From contig CAZKHA010000177.1 in the NCBI GenBank assembly GCA_964552325.1, positions 1 through 6,935 of the forward strand: a stretch of 6,935 nt of DNA. Reading direction: 5' to 3'. The DNA comes from CAZKCK01 sp964552325. GTDB lineage: Bacteria; Bacteroidota; Bacteroidia; Bacteroidales; TTA-H9. The notes below the pieces were generated by a model, which saw nothing but the letters and a program-made list of their open reading frames with translations, made no database searches and had not been told where the DNA came from. Both the position numbers and the translations under genes were made by a program. Every line of letters begins with the position of its first letter. Positions within the stretch are counted from its first letter, which is position 1. This document shows positions 4,592 through 6,935 of this stretch, piece by piece.

Positions 4592-6935
4592 ATGAAAAAA
4601 ACAGTAACCTTAATTGCAATGCTGTTTATCAGCATTTTAACCTTCTCACAACTTGGAGTTGGAACTTTAACCCCCCACGCTTCAGCCATGCTGGATGTTA
4701 CGAGTGACACCGCAGGATTTGTAGCCCCAAGGCTTACGAATGACCAAATGAACGCGTTGACGCCCAAAGCCATAGCGGGCCTCTTGGTTTACAACACCAA
4801 CCAAGCTTCCTATTTTTGCTTCAATGGTTCGGAATGGGCACCCCTAGGCGGACAAAACTCAAGTTGGTCGCTCACGGGGAATAGCGCCTTGTCGCCGGAA
4901 AACAATTTTTTAGGGACCACGGACACTTCTCGGTTAAAATTCAGGGTGAACAACATTCCATCTGGTATTATCGATTGGAATAGGGACAATACCGCTTTAG
5001 GCTATTACGCCATGCTGGGCAACCTAAGTGAACGCAACACAGCCTTTGGCAGCCATGCGCTTACCAACAACATTAATGGAGGAAACAACACGGCTATAGG
5101 CACCTACGCATTGTTTAATGACTCAGCCTGGAACAATACCGCCATTGGTGAAGCGGCCATGATGACGAACACCACAGGCAGCCAAAATGTGGCCGTTGGA
5201 AACTCAGCCTTGGCGGCCAACCTAACGGGCAACAATTTAACAGCTGTTGGTTTTCTAGCCCTTCAGAATAACACCGCTTGGAACAATACCGCCATTGGCG
5301 AATCGGCCATGCTGACGAACACCAGTGGCGGCCAAAATGTGGCCATTGGAAACTCAGCCCTGCGAAACAACCGGATTGCATTCAACAATACAGCGGTAGG
5401 TTTCATGGCGCTTTTAAACGATACTGCCAATGACAACACGGCAATAGGTGAGTCGGCCATGCTTGAGAACATTTCTGGATCAGCCAATGTAGCCGTTGGA
5501 AACTCAGCGCTAAGAAACAACAAAAGCGGTCACAATAATACCGCAATTGGTTACCTAGCCTTGTTAAATGACACAGTAGGTTATAATACAGCCATTGGCT
5601 CTATGGCCATGGCCGAAAACCGTTCGGGTTCAGCCAATGTGGCTTTAGGAAATGACGCATTACGCTTCAACCAAAAAGGAAACGACAATACAGCCATTGG
5701 CTTCTTGGCCTTGACCAACGATACAGTAGGCAATAACACGGCCGTTGGATCGTGGGCCATGGCCGAAAACCGTTCGGGCAGCGCAAACGTGGCTATAGGG
5801 AATGGGGCTTTACAAAACAACCAAAAAGGAAACGACAATACAGCCATTGGCTTCTTGGCCTTGGTGAACGATACAGCCGGCAGCAACACAGCCGTTGGAT
5901 CATGGGCCATGGCCGAAAACCGTTCAGGTAGTGCAAACGTGGCCATGGGAAATGGCGCCTTACGCAACAACCAAAAAGGCACCGATATTACAGCCATCGG
6001 TTTCGTGGCTCTAGCCAACGACACTGTGGGCGAAAACACAGCAATAGGCTCATGGGCCATGGCCGAGAACCGTTCAGGTACCGCCAACGTGGCTTTGGGA
6101 AATGGAGCATTGCATACCAATATCGAAGGAAACAACAATACGGCACTTGGCTTCCTGGCACTCAGGGAAAACAAATCATCAAACAACACTGCCATCGGTA
6201 GTTGGGCTTTGCACAACAACATCAATGGGACAGCCAATGTAGCTGTAGGCTATGAAGCACTTCAAAACAATTTGGAAGGGAGCAACGCCACTGCCATTGG
6301 CTATGCCGCATTGCACTATAACAATACAGCCGAAAATACTGCTGTTGGAGCTTGGTCGCTTCACCAAAACACCACAGGTTGGGGCAATGTTGCCATGGGA
6401 AAGGGTTCACTACAAAACAACGCGGAAGGCAATGAAAACTCTGCCTTGGGTTATTTGGCACTTGAACAGAATAGTGGAAATCAAAATACCGCCATTGGTG
6501 CCTGGTCATTGTTCCAGAACACCAGCGGAGGGGGTAATACAGCACTTGGCGTTGGAAGCCTTTCGTGGAATGAAACCGGCAATCACAACGTAGCAATTGG
6601 TTTTAACGCATCAAATGTGAATGGCGATGGCTATAGCAATACGGCTGTTGGATACGAAGCAATGTTCAACAATACCGCTTCAGAGAATACGGCCATAGGC
6701 AACGAATGCATGCACGACAATATGACGGGTACCGGCAATGTGGCAATGGGACAAACCGCCCTTCGAAACAATATTGATGGTAACTTTAATACAGCTATAG
6801 GTTGGGATGCCATGAAGGAGGCGAGCGGAAGCAGCAATACCGCCATGGGTGCTTCAGCATTGAAATTTAACCAATACGGCAGTGGCAATGTGGCCATCGG
6901 TTTGGGAACTTTAGAAGCCTGTCTTTCGGGAAGCA
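4592..6935 (+). CDS. Secreted repeat-rich surface fibre protein (tail-fibre/adhesin-like), 3'-truncated by the window
   Basis: The frame is open from the ATG at 4592 to the window end, 781 codons with no stop, so the C-terminus is missing. Residues 1-20 form a signal peptide (MKKTVTLIAMLFISILTFSQ). Residues 21-85 are the head found on many Bacteroidota surface proteins (GVGTLTPHASAMLDV, APRLTNDQMNAL, GLLVYNT, FNGSEW). A linker with SWSLTGNSAL and NNFLGTTD (91-111) and FRVNN leads from residue 133 into 39 short rungs of 15-17 residues with consensus N-[TV]-A-[IVL]-G-x-x-A-[LM]-x-x-N. Most rungs follow a strict 17-17-16 pattern, a 50-residue super-repeat. Such repeats probably form an elongated beta-roll or beta-helix stalk, broadly like YadA or Hep_Hag repeats, though YadA rungs are shorter. 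Relatives often end in a Peptidase_S74 chaperone or a type IX secretion signal; neither can be checked here. It is visibly more GC-rich than the kinase gene. Likely an adhesin or surface fibre; function unproven. Confidence 0.88.
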   Translation, partial: MKKTVTLIAMLFISILTFSQLGVGTLTPHASAMLDVTSDTAGFVAPRLTNDQMNALTPKAIAGLLVYNTNQASYFCFNGSEWAPLGGQNSSWSLTGNSALSPENNFLGTTDTSRLKFRVNNIPSGIIDWNRDNTALGYYAMLGNLSERNTAFGSHALTNNINGGNNTAIGTYALFNDSAWNNTAIGEAAMMTNTTGSQNVAVGNSALAANLTGNNLTAVGFLALQNNTAWNNTAIGESAMLTNTSGGQNVAIGNSALRNNRIAFNNTAVGFMALLNDTANDNTAIGESAMLENISGSANVAVGNSALRNNKSGHNNTAIGYLALLNDTVGYNTAIGSMAMAENRSGSANVALGNDALRFNQKGNDNTAIGFLALTNDTVGNNTAVGSWAMAENRSGSANVAIGNGALQNNQKGNDNTAIGFLALVNDTAGSNTAVGSWAMAENRSGSANVAMGNGALRNNQKGTDITAIGFVALANDTVGENTAIGSWAMAENRSGTANVALGNGALHTNIEGNNNTALGFLALRENKSSNNTAIGSWALHNNINGTANVAVGYEALQNNLEGSNATAIGYAALHYNNTAENTAVGAWSLHQNTTGWGNVAMGKGSLQNNAEGNENSALGYLALEQNSGNQNTAIGAWSLFQNTSGGGNTALGVGSLSWNETGNHNVAIGFNASNVNGDGYSNTAVGYEAMFNNTASENTAIGNECMHDNMTGTGNVAMGQTALRNNIDGNFNTAIGWDAMKEASGSSNTAMGASALKFNQYGSGNVAIGLGTLEACLSGS
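5135..6484 (+). repeat. Nine 150-bp (50-aa) in-frame tandem super-repeats
   Basis: Units begin at 5135, 5285, 5435, 5585, 5735, 5885, 6035, 6185 and 6335, each exactly 150 bp with no indels. Each encodes three rungs of 17, 17 and 16 residues; the middle rung usually starts N-V-A and the other two N-T-A. The central units are most alike: MAENRSG recurs in four consecutive units (5585, 5735, 5885, 6035), and 5668-5713 is identical to 5818-5863 over 46 bases. Outer units have diverged. This suggests amplification from the middle by unequal recombination or slippage. Confidence 0.9.
6485..6685 (+). repeat. Irregular 201-bp unit with one extra rung
   Basis: Here the spacing between equivalent rungs jumps from 150 to 201 bp because four rungs (17-17-17-16) replace three. 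The extra 51 bp encode one additional 17-residue rung, NTALGVGSLSWNETGNH being the best candidate. The 150-bp spacing resumes at 6686 (next unit start 6836). The reading frame is kept, consistent with a rung-sized in-frame insertion. Confidence 0.75.

Noticed and set aside
5581..6237. A 218-codon open frame on the - strand within the repeat array, plus similar antisense frames at 5115-5523 and 6179-6897
   Set aside because: They mirror the periodic codons of the + strand repeat gene; absence of stops is a by-product of the repeated sequence, and the translations are monotonous with no recognisable domain.
5135..6484. CRISPR-like periodic repeats
   Set aside because: The period is 150 bp, whole units are related to one another, and the sequence is an uninterrupted coding frame with no unrelated spacers.
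4592..6935. Classical YadA-type trimeric autotransporter
   Set aside because: Rungs are 16-17 rather than about 14 residues, the N-terminus is of the Bacteroidota surface-protein type, and the membrane anchor cannot be seen; only a general structural likeness is claimed.

Overview
The window looks like Bacteroidota DNA; I cannot narrow it further. The evidence is AT-rich non-coding DNA with no Shine-Dalgarno sequences before the starts, TAnnTTTG-like promoter boxes, a periplasmic-propeller histidine kinase of the kind common in this phylum, and a secreted protein whose N-terminus carries the 'GVGT-PHAS-LDV...PR' head typical of Bacteroidota surface proteins. All three genes are on the + strand.

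Layout. 54-3377: a very large (1107 aa) membrane histidine kinase with an unusual sensor. It has a signal peptide, a regulator-propeller-like domain, a second propeller of seven FG-GAP/VCBS calcium-loop repeats, an ASPIC/UnbV domain, three transmembrane segments, and a HisKA_3-type kinase core with HATPase. 3378-3436: a 59-bp gap with a palindromic element and 2.5 copies of an 11-bp AT-rich repeat. 3437-4066: its likely partner, a NarL/LuxR-type response regulator with intact phosphorylation and DNA-binding features. 4067-4591: a 525-bp gene-free stretch holding a second copy of the palindromic element, several inverted repeats (a symmetric one at 4180-4237 and a long imperfect one at 4450-4538) and a plausible promoter. 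4592 to the window end: the 5' part (781 codons) of a secreted repeat protein made of 39 short 'N-T/V-A-x-G' rungs. These rungs are organised into an almost perfectly regular 50-residue (150-bp) three-rung super-repeat. The 3' end of this gene lies outside the window.

How the parts may work together (inference). The kinase senses an extracellular ligand, perhaps a polysaccharide, protein or calcium-dependent partner, through its double propeller. It phosphorylates the regulator encoded directly after it. The regulator may act on the nearly identical TGACCTAATWAGGYTATA sites behind the kinase gene and behind its own gene. The nearest downstream target candidate is the repeat-rich surface fibre gene, though no direct link is visible beyond proximity. 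The most noteworthy items are the FG-GAP/ASPIC-histidine kinase fusion, the paired palindromes, the inverted repeats upstream of the fibre gene, and the 150-bp repeat array with signs of recent internal amplification.
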